NCBI GenBank assembly: GCA_947089855.1
Contig: CAMUML010000033.1
Coordinates: 1-49,575, forward strand
Length of the DNA: 49,575 bases
Direction of reading: 5' to 3'
Origin: an uncultured Eubacterium sp.
GTDB taxonomy: Bacteria > Bacillota > Clostridia > Lachnospirales > Lachnospiraceae
Shown: positions 7,681 to 16,916 of the stretch, piece after piece
Position numbering within the stretch: the first letter of the stretch is position 1
How the letters are laid out: every line of letters starts with the position of its first letter
Translations under genes and position numbers: made by a program
Notes under the pieces: generated by a model
Database searches by the model: none
What the model saw: the letters and a program-made list of their open reading frames with translations, nothing else
Told to the model about the DNA's origin: nothing

Positions 7681-8523
7681 ATGCGGATACTTTTCATTGA
7701 TGTAAACTGCAAATACAGCAGTACAGGTAAAATTGTATATGATTTATATAGGAATTTAAGAAAAGCAGGGCATAAAGCCGCCATATGTTATGGGAGGGGG
7801 GAACTGGTAAAGGAACCAGGGATTTATAAATTCGGGCTGGACTGGGAAACATGCCTTCATGCTGCACTTTCACGGATCACTGGTTATAACGGGTGTTTTT
7901 CCTATTTTTCTACCAGGCGGCTGTTACGGTATATTGATTATTTTAAACCGGATATCATCCATATCCATGAACTTCATGCGTATTTTGTCAATCTGGCGCC
8001 GCTGATCAACTATATCAAGCGCAGAAAAATAAAAGTAGTCTGGACCTTCCACTGCGAATATATGTATACAGGAAAGTGCGGACATGCATATGAATGCGAA
8101 AAATGGAAGACAGAGTGTGGGGGATGCCCTTACCTGCGGGATTACCCCAAAGCATTGTTCCTGGATAAAACAAAGCAGATGTTCCGGCGTAAAAAGGAGC
8201 TGATGCGGGATCTGGATGTTACGGTGGTTACACCTTCCAAGTGGCTGGCTGGCAGGGTAAAGCAGTCGTTTTTGAAAGATAAGGAAGTAAGGGTGGTCCA
8301 CAACGGGATAGATACTTCTGTTTTTAAACCGGTTGATGCGTCCCGGCTAAAGCGGGAGCTTGGGATACCAGATAAGAATAAAGTAGTCCTGTCTGTTGCA
8401 CCGGATATTATGAGTAAGCGTAAAGGCGGAAAATGGATCCTTGCACTGGCAAGGAAAATGGAAACACAAAAAGTGAAAGATGTTACTTTTGTCCTTGTGG
8501 GGGGGGGGGATCAGGGAAAATAA
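7681..8523 (+). pseudogene. N-terminal part of a WcaL-like family 4 glycosyltransferase, truncated at a poly-G tract
   Basis: About 280 residues from ATG 7681 (AAGGA 7 bases upstream). The acceptor domain is intact: RILFIDVNCKYSSTGKIVYD, HIHELHAYFVN, TFHCEYMYTGKCG with the cysteine cluster CGGCPYL, and VHNGIDTSVFKP. The donor domain breaks off after its first strand, VTFVLVGGGDQGK, at a run of 11 G. Shifting the frame by one or two bases at the run yields only short extensions, so a simple slip does not restore the enzyme. The missing half resembles the fragment encoded just upstream. An in-frame GTG at 7648 is possible but less likely. Confidence 0.72.
8499..8509 (+). repeat. Homopolymeric tract of 11 G inside a glycosyltransferase gene
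   Basis: Eleven consecutive G bases in the coding strand at the point where the glycosyltransferase breaks off. Such tracts are slippage-prone and serve as phase-variation switches in surface-glycan genes of other bacteria; they are also common sequencing-error sites. Confidence 0.85.
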
Positions 8524-8605
8524 AAACGGCTGTTGGCCGAAGGTAAAATAAAAATTTGGATTTGTATTTCAGTAGATACGGAAACGGGATAGAGGGGTGA
8601 AGTTC

Positions 8606-9628
8606 ATGTTTGCAGGAAAAACACTGCTGGTTACGGGAGGGACAGGGTCTTTTGGAAATGCGGTCCTGGAACGGTTCCTGGATTCGGATATAGGTGAAAT
8701 CCGTATATTTTCCCGTGATGAGAAAAAACAGGATGATATGCGCCATCATTATAACAGTGATAAGGTGAAATATTATATTGGTGACGTAAGGGACCTGCGT
8801 TCAGTCGAAGATGCGGTAGATGGGGCTGATTATGTGTTCCAGGCGGCAGCGTTAAAGCAGGTGCCAAGCTGTGAGTTTTTCCCAATGGAAGCAGTAAAAA
8901 CTAATATTATTGGTACGGACAATGTGCTTGACGCATGTATTTCACGCAGGGTAAAGAAAGTGGTGTGCCTGTCAACGGACAAAGCGGCATATCCCATCAA
9001 TGCGATGGGGGTATCGAAGGCAATGATGGAAAAGGTGTTTGTGGCGAAGGCAAGGACTGCGAGAAGGCGTGGAACGGTTATCTGTGGAACACGATATGGC
9101 AATGTGATGTGTTCACGGGGTTCTGTGATCCCGCTGTTTATAGAACAGATAAAGGCAGGGAAGCCTTTGACTGTGACTGACCCGGATATGACAAGGTTTA
9201 TCATGAGCCTGGAAGAGGCAGTCGAGCTGGTTATATTTGCCTTCCGCCATGCGCAGGCAGGAGATATTATGGTACAAAAGGCGCCTGCCTGTACGATCGG
9301 GACACTGGTACAGGCGGTAAAAGAATTATTCCATGCAGATAATGAAGTGCGGGCCATTGGGATACGGCATGGTGAAAAGAGGTATGAGACGCTGCTGACC
9401 AATGAGGAATGTTCGCATGCTATCGATATGGGTGGATTTTACCGTATCCCTGCAGATGAAAGGGATCTAAATTACGACAAATACTTTATACAGGGCAGGG
9501 AAGGGCACAGTATGCTTACGGAGTTTAATTCTAACAATACACAGTTATTGGATACCTGCCAGGTTAAAGAAAAACTGTGTAAGCTGGAATATGTGCAAAA
9601 GGAACTGGCGGCATGGAAGGCGCGCTAA
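8606..9628 (+). CDS. capE: UDP-GlcNAc inverting 4,6-dehydratase/5-epimerase, CapE type
   Basis: 340 residues, an extended short-chain dehydrogenase. The nucleotide-binding motif TGGTGSFG lies at residues 10-17. The active-site region STDKAAYPINAMGVSK has Lys126, Met134 and Lys138: Met replaces the usual Tyr, as known for CapE of S. aureus and unlike PseB/FlaA1, which keep Tyr. CapE turns UDP-GlcNAc into the 2-acetamido-2,6-dideoxy-L-arabino-4-hexulose, the shared precursor of L-FucNAc/L-PneNAc and of pseudaminic acid. ATG 8606 with GAGGGG 9 bases upstream is preferred over GTG 8597. The gene is followed by capF. Confidence 0.9.
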   Translation: MFAGKTLLVTGGTGSFGNAVLERFLDSDIGEIRIFSRDEKKQDDMRHHYNSDKVKYYIGDVRDLRSVEDAVDGADYVFQAAALKQVPSCEFFPMEAVKTNIIGTDNVLDACISRRVKKVVCLSTDKAAYPINAMGVSKAMMEKVFVAKARTARRRGTVICGTRYGNVMCSRGSVIPLFIEQIKAGKPLTVTDPDMTRFIMSLEEAVELVIFAFRHAQAGDIMVQKAPACTIGTLVQAVKELFHADNEVRAIGIRHGEKRYETLLTNEECSHAIDMGGFYRIPADERDLNYDKYFIQGREGHSMLTEFNSNNTQLLDTCQVKEKLCKLEYVQKELAAWKAR

Positions 9629-9679
9629 AATGCTCGTTAGGAAAACAGCGGTACAAAAGCAGCATGGGAGGAGTTTGGG

Positions 9680-10807
9680 ATGAAAGTATTGGTGACGGGC
9701 GCTGGCGGATTTGTTGGCAAAAACCTTACCACACAGCTACGCAGCCGCACTGGCATAGAAGTCTGTGCATATGAGGCTGGTATGGATGCAGCCAAGCTGG
9801 ATGCGTATTGCTCTGCCTGCGGGTTTGTATTTCATCTTGCAGGGGTAAACCGCCCAGAACATCCGGATGAATTCTGGAAGGGGAACTACGGGTTTACAAA
9901 ACACCTGCTTGCTACACTAAGAAAATACCAGAACCGCTGCCCAGTGATGATGGCATCTTCCATCCAGGCGGCGCTGGATAACCCATATGGAAGAAGTAAA
10001 AAAGAAGCGGAAGGGCTTTTCTTCCTCCACGCAAAGGAAACAGGGGCAAAAATATTTGTATACCGTTTCCCAAATATATTCGGGAAATGGTGCAGGCCAG
10101 GCTGCCACAGCGTAATCGCGACTTTTTGCCATAATCTAGCACGTGGCCTGCCAATCCGTGTGGATAACAAGGATACGGTACTGCAGCTGGTATATATTGA
10201 TGATGTTGTGGATGAAATGATTCAGTCATTGGAAGGGCACACGCCTTGTAGCAATGGTGGCAGGTACGGTACGGTCCAGCCTGTATATACGGCTACCCTT
10301 GGTGAAATTGTGGATAGGCTCGTATTTTTTTCAGAATGCAGGAATACCAGGCAGGTGCCGGATATGACGCCAGGCAGCTTTTCGCAAAAGTTATATAGTA
10401 CGTATCTAAGCTACCTTCCACAAGGCCAGTTCGCTTATCCATTAGAAGTACATGCAGATGATAGGGGCAGCTTTACGGAACTGCTGCGTACTCCAGACAG
10501 GGGCCAGTTTTCTGTCAATATAGCAAAACCCGGGATTGAAAAAGGGAATCATTGGCACCAGTCCAAAAATGAGAAATTTATAGTCGTAAGCGGCAAGGCG
10601 CTGATACGGTTTCGTAAAGTTGGATGCAAGGAAATCATTGATTATCATGTTAGCGGGGATAAACTGGAAGTGGTAGAAGTCCCAGCTGGGTATGCGCATT
10701 GTATTATGAACGAAGGGGATACAGATTTAATTACCTTTATGTGGTGCAATGAATGCTATGATCAAAGCCAGCCAGATACTTATGATTTAAAGGTCAGCGG
10801 GGAATGA
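9680..10807 (+). CDS. capF: CapF: bifunctional UDP-sugar epimerase/reductase of the L-FucNAc pathway
   Basis: 375 residues with two domains. Residues 1 to about 245 are a short-chain reductase (TGAGGFVG near the start; YGRSK gives Tyr103 and Lys107). Residues about 250-370 are a cupin with the metal-binding set His291, His293, Glu298 and His340 (GNHWHQSKNEKF, GYAHC). In CapF the cupin epimerises C-3 of the CapE product and the SDR domain reduces C-4 with NADPH, giving UDP-L-6-deoxy-talosamine (L-PneNAc). CapG then makes L-FucNAc, but no CapG-like 2-epimerase is seen here. Confidence 0.92.
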   Translation: MKVLVTGAGGFVGKNLTTQLRSRTGIEVCAYEAGMDAAKLDAYCSACGFVFHLAGVNRPEHPDEFWKGNYGFTKHLLATLRKYQNRCPVMMASSIQAALDNPYGRSKKEAEGLFFLHAKETGAKIFVYRFPNIFGKWCRPGCHSVIATFCHNLARGLPIRVDNKDTVLQLVYIDDVVDEMIQSLEGHTPCSNGGRYGTVQPVYTATLGEIVDRLVFFSECRNTRQVPDMTPGSFSQKLYSTYLSYLPQGQFAYPLEVHADDRGSFTELLRTPDRGQFSVNIAKPGIEKGNHWHQSKNEKFIVVSGKALIRFRKVGCKEIIDYHVSGDKLEVVEVPAGYAHCIMNEGDTDLITFMWCNECYDQSQPDTYDLKVSGE

Positions 10808-10832
10808 TTTCCTGTTTCGTAAGGAGGGGAAA

Positions 10833-12119
10833 ATGTTAGGCTTCCTGTTTTTTGTGCTGCTTTCACTTATTTGCTATTTTTCGGTTTATCTGCGGAAAAA
10901 AGATGTCTTGCACCCGTTAGGGGTCCTGCCTGCTGTCTGGTTTCTAATGGCAGGGGTGGCGTGCCTGCAGATTGGGGATTTTCAAAAGCAGTGGTGCCTT
11001 GAAACCACTATCATAATCGTGATAAGCGGGATGGCCTGTTATTTTTTTGCTGTTCCAGGAAAAGGTAGGACATCTTGTGAAGGCCAGGTTAGCAGTATGT
11101 TTTCTATTGTAACAAGGATTGTATTTTTTTGCTGTTTAGCCGTAATCCTTTATAACCTGTACCGTAATTCTTTTTTTACCAATGGCCTTGTGCTAGAAGC
11201 GGCGGATAAAAAAACAGCGAATATGCAGTATACGCAAATGAACGGCAGGCTTGCAAGCTATGCAGCGTCCTATATGCCGTATTGTGCTTTAAATTCTGTA
11301 TTTGAATTAACATATCCGCCGAAAGAAGGAAGGAAGTGGGCTTATCATTTATTTGTGATCGTGTTTGCCGTTTGGTTTGCCTGGAGTGTCAGCTATTCCA
11401 GAGGGACATTGTTGGTTATGATTTTAGGTACCCTTTATATTTATCATGCCAGATACCATATCCGGCTGGTTCCTTTAATCTTGGCTGGCGGTGCGCTGCT
11501 CTTGCTGCTTGGTGCACTGATGATGCTAAGGATAGGGGAAGGTTCGCTTGTATTTGGCGGGGCGACACAAAATGCATTGATTAATTCTGTATATAATTAT
11601 ATCGCATACTGTTTTCAAAATTTAGACGCGATTGTACGGGATGGCAGCCAACATGGAGGGTTTTTGTATGTCTGGCAGTCCATCTATAAATTACTTGGCC
11701 AGTTTGATGAATCCCGGCTTAGCCATTATCAGACATTGTTTTATAATGCGGAAACTTTTTTGGCGCCTTTTTATCAGGATCTTGGCATCGTAGGGGTTAT
11801 TGTATATCCAAGCCTAGTTGCAATGGCCTTATCGTGGTTTTATCAGCGGTCAAAACAAAATATTTATGCAGTCTTGCTGCTGGCCAACTTGCAGAAAGCA
11901 ATTTTTACAGCATTTTTTGGGAATTATTTTATCACGGCGCTTAGTGTAATGTTCCCCTATTTGGTTACAGCGGGAATTTGCTTAGTATCTTATAAATGTA
12001 AGGATATTGCGGTACACGGCCTATTTGTTAAAAAGGCCCATAAGGTGTGTGTGTTAAGGATAGGGGGTGGAAAGAGGTTTGGAAAATCTGTCCAGCAGGG
12101 AAATCATCCTTGTATATGA
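10833..12119 (+). CDS. wzy: Oligosaccharide repeat-unit (O-antigen) polymerase, Wzy-like
   Basis: 428 residues with about ten hydrophobic membrane segments spread over the length (first: MLGFLFFVLLSLICYFSVYL). A larger loop in the second half (about residues 240-315) includes YCFQNLDAIVRDG, typical of Wzy-like proteins that join polysaccharide repeat units on the outer face of the membrane. Sequence conservation in this family is low, so the call rests on topology, length and the neighbouring flippase and chain-length gene. Its 3' end overlaps the next gene by 53 bases. Confidence 0.75.
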   Translation: MLGFLFFVLLSLICYFSVYLRKKDVLHPLGVLPAVWFLMAGVACLQIGDFQKQWCLETTIIIVISGMACYFFAVPGKGRTSCEGQVSSMFSIVTRIVFFCCLAVILYNLYRNSFFTNGLVLEAADKKTANMQYTQMNGRLASYAASYMPYCALNSVFELTYPPKEGRKWAYHLFVIVFAVWFAWSVSYSRGTLLVMILGTLYIYHARYHIRLVPLILAGGALLLLLGALMMLRIGEGSLVFGGATQNALINSVYNYIAYCFQNLDAIVRDGSQHGGFLYVWQSIYKLLGQFDESRLSHYQTLFYNAETFLAPFYQDLGIVGVIVYPSLVAMALSWFYQRSKQNIYAVLLLANLQKAIFTAFFGNYFITALSVMFPYLVTAGICLVSYKCKDIAVHGLFVKKAHKVCVLRIGGGKRFGKSVQQGNHPCI

Positions 12120-13422
12120 GAATATTGTCCGTGAATATGACAATGCGCTGCTGTTAAAAGCCGAGTTTGAACGCCGCGGATACCAGGTAAGGCTTGTGCA
12201 TAAAGTTTATGATATTTTATGGAAGCACAGGGCTGCAATCGTGATAGTACCAAACTGCTATCATACGCTAGATTTTAAGTCGTATACGTATTTTTTGAAC
12301 TGTAATGGAAGTATTTATTTTGACCTGCGTTATGAACAGGTGATGTCAAAGCGGGTTCAGAAGATCGGATACCATAACCCGAAAGGAAAGGCAAAAAATA
12401 TCCATCATTTTTGCTGGGGGCAGAAAGGATATGAGCACCTGCTGCAAGCGGGGGTGCCAAGAAAGCACTTAACGGTCAGCGGTGCATTGCAGCTGGATTT
12501 TCTGAGGCCGGAATTTCAAAGTTTTTACTTGGACAGGCATAAGATAGCGCAAAACTATCAGCTAAAAGAAGATAAGAAGTGGCTGCTTTATATTTCAAGC
12601 TTTACCTTTGTGGAAAATGCGGCCGTTACAAAATATACGGCAGGCGAATTTAAAGATGATGCGTTTATACAAAAATTTTCCCAGATTTCTGCTGCATCCC
12701 AAAAGGCAACATTGGAGTGGTTTGAGAAATTAGTAGCAGAACGGGAGGATGTAATTATTATTTACAGGAAACATCCGGTAGAAGCAGGCAGCACGCGCCT
12801 AAAGCAGCTGACCGAAAAATATCCATATCAAATACGGGATATTAGTGGGCTAAGTGTAAAACAGTGGATTAAGGTATGTGATATAACGACAACCTGGTTT
12901 AGTACCTCTGCCGCAGAAGTATATTTATCCCAAAAACCGTTGTTTTTAATCCGGCCATATGCCATAGATGAGGAATTTGATATTCCTTTTTATTATCATG
13001 CAGATTGTGTGGATAGTTATGAAAAATTACGGAGCATGGTCTGTAACTGTGATCTAGGCCAGGCGTTTCCGGTTCCAAAAGCAATAGTACAGCAATACTA
13101 TGACACTGGCGGAAAACCCGCTTATGTAACCATTGTTGATACCGTGGCAAAGATTGCCGCTGCTAGTCCGCAAGGGATTGCGGAAAAGGGTTTTCAAAGG
13201 AAGCGGTGGAAGTTTTTGATTGGGCAGCATATTATCTTGAAATATGGTATCAAAAAAATATACCAGGCGGCGTATGCGTGCCTGCGGTTCCGGTTAAAGG
13301 ACGGGGCGCTTCGAAAAAATTTTGCAGTAACAGGATGGGAAGAAGATATAGATAACAGAAAGAACCATTTAAATAAAATCAAGTTCCAGAAAATAAAACA
13401 GATTGTGGGCCAAAGAGAGTGA
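12067..13422 (+). CDS. Surface carbohydrate biosynthesis protein (CDP-glycerol transferase-like fold)
   Basis: 451 residues, soluble, without signal peptide. It looks like the surface carbohydrate biosynthesis protein family, with GT-B features shared with CDP-glycerol glycerophosphotransferases: HHFCWGQKGYEHLL and LTVSGALQLDFLRPE in the first half, VIIIYRKHPVE, then DITTTWFSTSAAEVYLSQKP in the donor half. It probably transfers a charged or sugar group onto the repeat unit; with the Pse genes nearby it might be the nonulosonic-acid transferase, which is a guess. GTG 12067 is used; TTG 12079 is possible. It overlaps wzy and the next gene (GTGA). Confidence 0.65.
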   Translation: MERGLENLSSREIILVYENIVREYDNALLLKAEFERRGYQVRLVHKVYDILWKHRAAIVIVPNCYHTLDFKSYTYFLNCNGSIYFDLRYEQVMSKRVQKIGYHNPKGKAKNIHHFCWGQKGYEHLLQAGVPRKHLTVSGALQLDFLRPEFQSFYLDRHKIAQNYQLKEDKKWLLYISSFTFVENAAVTKYTAGEFKDDAFIQKFSQISAASQKATLEWFEKLVAEREDVIIIYRKHPVEAGSTRLKQLTEKYPYQIRDISGLSVKQWIKVCDITTTWFSTSAAEVYLSQKPLFLIRPYAIDEEFDIPFYYHADCVDSYEKLRSMVCNCDLGQAFPVPKAIVQQYYDTGGKPAYVTIVDTVAKIAAASPQGIAEKGFQRKRWKFLIGQHIILKYGIKKIYQAAYACLRFRLKDGALRKNFAVTGWEEDIDNRKNHLNKIKFQKIKQIVGQRE

Positions 13423-14921
13423 CTTCTAAAAATTTGAAAAAGAATTTTCTTATTAGTACCGCCAGTATGGCCATCCAGTTTTTACAGTCTTTATGGGTGA
13501 CTTCCTATATTCAAAGGGTGATGGGTGTTGCGGCATATGGGTATATTGCTGTGATTGTGAACCTGGTAAATATGGCCGGGATTGTTACAGTGGCGCTTAC
13601 CTCGGTATGTTCCAGATTTATTGTGATTGAGCTGGAAGGGAAAGATTGTGGAAGGATTAACCAGTCGTTTAATACGGTTTTTTATGCTTTGGCAGCGGTA
13701 GCTGCAGCCTGTGTGCCCGCATTCTTAATTTTGGCATTCCATATTACAGAAATAATGAATGTTTCGGAAGGGTTTGCTGGGCAGGTATCAGTACTTATGC
13801 TGGTTGTAGGTTTTGATTTTATTGTGCAATTGCTGCAAGTTCCATTTTTGTCAGTTTTCTATTACGAAGAACGGATGTATTATAATTACCTTGTGGTGAT
13901 ACTGTCCAACTTTGCAAAAATGGCGGTGGTCCTTGTTCTCTTTACGGTATGGCAGCCGGTGGTATGGGGCGCTTATATTGGGGCGCTTTTTATAAACATA
14001 GCAGCATTATGGGCCTATTACAAATATGTCAGACGGCATTATCCGCAAATCAAGGCCAATATCGTTTTTTTTCAGATACAAAAATTAAAAGAAATATTAC
14101 GTATGGGTATATGGGTTTCTTTCTCAAAGCTGGCAGCCGTATTATTATCTTCCTCCAGCACGTACCTGGCAAATATATGGCTAGGTGTTTATTTGGCAGG
14201 GATCTATGGGTCTGTCGCACAAATCCAGTCTATACTCAGTTTTATTACGGTTTCGGTTGTAAATATTTTTTTGCCCCAAATGTACAAGCTGTATGCTTCT
14301 GGCCAAAAAGCAGGGCTGGCAGAATATACCACAGATGGGTTAAAAATACTGTCCATGATTTTGGGCATTGTAGTCGGTGGGCTTATGGTGTTTGGCGATA
14401 TTTTTATGGGCTTATGGATTTCAAAAACCTATCTTGCTTATCGGGCGCTGTTGGTGGTTTGTGTCTGTTATCTGGCAAATGCCTATGCTGCAGAGATTTT
14501 AAACCAGCTCTTTGTTACCATTGGAAAGACAAAAACGCCAGCGCTGGTATCCGTACTGGCTGGGGTTGTTAATGTGGTTTTAGCCGCAGTTTTTATAAAG
14601 CGGTTTGATATGGGGGTCTATGGCCTTGCATTGGCGCAGCTGGCGGTATTTTGCGTCCGTTCTGGGATCTGGATGCCGGTATATGCTGCGCGCTGCCTGA
14701 ATTACCAATGGAATTTTTTTATCAAAAAGCAGCTTGCCTGTGTGCTGTCAATGGTGGTTACCGGCTTAACAGGATGGGTGTTCCGGTACCTATTTGCGGT
14801 AAATTCCTGGGGAATGCTGGTTTTGGGCGGTGTATTCACCGGAAGTTTGTCGGCTGGGGCAATATGTATATTGGATCAGGATATTAGAAAATTTGCCGTG
14901 GGTATGTTAAAGAGGCGGTAA
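13419..14921 (+). CDS. wzx: Polysaccharide flippase, Wzx-like (MOP superfamily)
   Basis: 500 residues with about 12-14 hydrophobic segments and the usual start of oligosaccharide flippases (FLISTASMAIQFLQSLWVTS, then RVMGVAAYGYIAVIV). Wzx proteins move lipid-linked repeat units across the membrane before Wzy joins them. It starts at GTG 13419 inside the stop of the preceding gene, so the two are coupled. With Wzy and the Wzz-like protein it completes a Wzx/Wzy-type assembly set, although the initiating phospho-sugar transferase is not in the window. Confidence 0.85.
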   Translation: MTSKNLKKNFLISTASMAIQFLQSLWVTSYIQRVMGVAAYGYIAVIVNLVNMAGIVTVALTSVCSRFIVIELEGKDCGRINQSFNTVFYALAAVAAACVPAFLILAFHITEIMNVSEGFAGQVSVLMLVVGFDFIVQLLQVPFLSVFYYEERMYYNYLVVILSNFAKMAVVLVLFTVWQPVVWGAYIGALFINIAALWAYYKYVRRHYPQIKANIVFFQIQKLKEILRMGIWVSFSKLAAVLLSSSSTYLANIWLGVYLAGIYGSVAQIQSILSFITVSVVNIFLPQMYKLYASGQKAGLAEYTTDGLKILSMILGIVVGGLMVFGDIFMGLWISKTYLAYRALLVVCVCYLANAYAAEILNQLFVTIGKTKTPALVSVLAGVVNVVLAAVFIKRFDMGVYGLALAQLAVFCVRSGIWMPVYAARCLNYQWNFFIKKQLACVLSMVVTGLTGWVFRYLFAVNSWGMLVLGGVFTGSLSAGAICILDQDIRKFAVGMLKRR

Positions 14922-15001
14922 TCAGTAAGGGGTTGGTGCTGCTGTATGGAATGGGCAGTATGTTATTGGATTTGTTATTAGGATAGAAAGAGAGTGTAGC
15001 T

Positions 15002-16195
15002 ATGTTATTGGCGATTCAAGGTGGTGAACCGGTAAGAAAAGAAAAAATATATTATGGGAAGCAGTGGATAGATAACGATGATATAGAAAAAGTAGCGCAA
15101 ATACTAAGGAGCAATTATATAACATGTGGCCCCAAAGTGGCTGAAATGGAAAAAGCATTACAGCGTTATACAAATGCAAATTACGCTGTGATGGTATCAA
15201 GCGGAACAGCCGCCCTTCATTGTGCCTGCATTGCAGCTGGCATTTCACCGGGAGATGAAGTAATCACAACACCATTAACGTTTGCAGCAAGCGCAAATTG
15301 TGCTTTATACTGCGGGGCGGTACCCGTTTTTGCTGATATAGACCCTGGCACCTATAATATAGATCCAAAAAGTATAGAAGCACGGATTACAAGCAGGACA
15401 AAGGCTGTGGTTGCAGTTGATTTTACTGGGCAGGCAGCAAATATAGGTGAAATCAGGGATTTATGCACCAGGTATTGCTTGACTTTTATTGAAGATGCTG
15501 CCCATGCAATCGGTACAAAATATAATGGAAAACCAATAGGGTCGCTTGCTGATATGACATGTTTTTCTTTCCATCCAGTAAAGACAGTTACTTCCGGCGA
15601 GGGCGGGGCAATTACTACAGACGATGAACAATTATATCGGAAACTTGTGCTAGCCCATACGCATGGGATAGAGCGTGATGAAAAATTTATGGAAGAAGCT
15701 CCACATGAAGGTATTTGGTATTATGAGCAGGTGAGCTTGGGCTATAATTACCGGATGACGGATTTTCAGGCTGCGTTATTGCTGAACCAGCTGAACAAAA
15801 TAGAAAATTTTAAGAAAAGAAGGCAGGAAATTGTAAACCGCTATAATAAAGCATTTGAAAGGATTCCAGAAATTATATTACAAAAAGAAATAAAAGAATC
15901 TGATACCTGTAGGCATTTATACATTCTCCGGTTAGATTTGGATAAATTGTCATGTACCAGGCGCCAGTTTTTTGATGCCATGAGTGCAGAAAATATCCAG
16001 TGCCAAGTCCATTATGTGCCCGTGTACTGGTTTCCTTATTATCAACGGCTGGGATATAAAAAAGGGCTTTGTCCAAATGCAGAACAAGTATATCGTAGTA
16101 TTTTAAGTATACCGTTGTATCCACAGATGACAGACCAGGATGTGGAAGATGTGATTTGTGCGGTAAAAAAAATTATAGAAGGATATAAAAAGTAA
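15002..16195 (+). CDS. pseC: PseC: UDP-4-amino-4,6-dideoxy-L-AltNAc transaminase
   Basis: 397 residues of the DegT/DnrJ/EryC1/StrS PLP aminotransferase family. The PLP lysine is Lys194 in SFHPVKTVTSGEGG; the cofactor aspartate is in TFIEDAAHAIG (Asp165). The N-terminal ITCGPKVAEMEKAL and SSGTAALHCACIAAG match PseC rather than the legionaminic (LegC) or perosamine enzymes, by my recognition. PseC aminates C-4 of the L-arabino-4-hexulose, which CapE can supply. The ribosome binding site is weak (GAGAGTGTAGCT) but the start fits the family. Next gene begins one base after the stop. Confidence 0.88.
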   Translation: MLLAIQGGEPVRKEKIYYGKQWIDNDDIEKVAQILRSNYITCGPKVAEMEKALQRYTNANYAVMVSSGTAALHCACIAAGISPGDEVITTPLTFAASANCALYCGAVPVFADIDPGTYNIDPKSIEARITSRTKAVVAVDFTGQAANIGEIRDLCTRYCLTFIEDAAHAIGTKYNGKPIGSLADMTCFSFHPVKTVTSGEGGAITTDDEQLYRKLVLAHTHGIERDEKFMEEAPHEGIWYYEQVSLGYNYRMTDFQAALLLNQLNKIENFKKRRQEIVNRYNKAFERIPEIILQKEIKESDTCRHLYILRLDLDKLSCTRRQFFDAMSAENIQCQVHYVPVYWFPYYQRLGYKKGLCPNAEQVYRSILSIPLYPQMTDQDVEDVICAVKKIIEGYKK

Positions 16196-16196
16196 T

Positions 16197-16916
16197 ATGG
16201 CAACAGTAGCTATTATAACAGCAAGAGGTGGAAGCAAAAGGATTCCAAATAAAAACAGGAAACCGTTCTGTGGAAAACCAATCATTGCGTATAGTATTGA
16301 AGCTGCCCTAAAATCTGGGTGTTTTGATGAAGTTATGGTGTCTACGGACAGTGAAGCAATTGCAGCGGTTGCAAGAAGCTATGGAGCTGACGTTCCATTT
16401 ATGAGAAGTGCAAGTGCCAGTAGCGACGTTGCTACAACAGCAGATGCAATACGGGATGTATTGCAGGCATATGCAGACAACTGTAACAAGGTGTTTGAGG
16501 TTTTTTGCTGTATTTACCCTACAGCACCTTTTGTGACAGCGGAGAAAATAAGAAAGGGAATGAATCTTTTGCTCGAATGTAATGCAGACTCTATTGTTCC
16601 GGTTGTACAGTTTGATTATCCTCCACAAAGGGGGTTTGTTATTAGCGATAAAAAGCTAAGGTTCCAGTTTCCGGAATATAAAACTTCCAGAAGCCAGGAT
16701 TTAGCACCCATCTATCATGATTGCGGCCAATTCTATGTTTGCAGGACAGAGCCGTTCCTACGGACAGGGGAGATTGTTACAGATGATTGCCTGCCGATGG
16801 TTATGCCAGGTGAGGAAGTTCAGGATATAGATTATCCATCGGACTGGGAAACAGCGGAGATAAAGTACTGTAAGTTTATTAGAAAAGAGGAATCACAAAT
16901 TGTTCCGTTTGTTTGA
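16197..16916 (+). CDS. pseF: PseF: CMP-pseudaminic acid synthetase (cytidylyltransferase)
   Basis: 239 residues, the usual size for PseF. The nucleotide-binding P-loop IITARGGSKRIPNKN lies at residues 6-20, followed by MVSTDSEAIAAVARSYGADV and CIYPTAPFVTAEKI, all typical of CMP-nonulosonic-acid synthetases; QDLAPIYHDCGQFYV and EVQDIDYPSDW are PseF-like. It activates pseudaminic acid with CTP for transfer. It is tightly packed between pseC and pseI, and its 3' end overlaps pseI by 17 bases. Confidence 0.9.
   Translation: MATVAIITARGGSKRIPNKNRKPFCGKPIIAYSIEAALKSGCFDEVMVSTDSEAIAAVARSYGADVPFMRSASASSDVATTADAIRDVLQAYADNCNKVFEVFCCIYPTAPFVTAEKIRKGMNLLLECNADSIVPVVQFDYPPQRGFVISDKKLRFQFPEYKTSRSQDLAPIYHDCGQFYVCRTEPFLRTGEIVTDDCLPMVMPGEEVQDIDYPSDWETAEIKYCKFIRKEESQIVPFV

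Noticed and set aside
8830-9402. Reverse 190-codon ORF over capE
   Set aside because: Opposite to a well-recognised gene with intact catalytic residues; a frame shadow.
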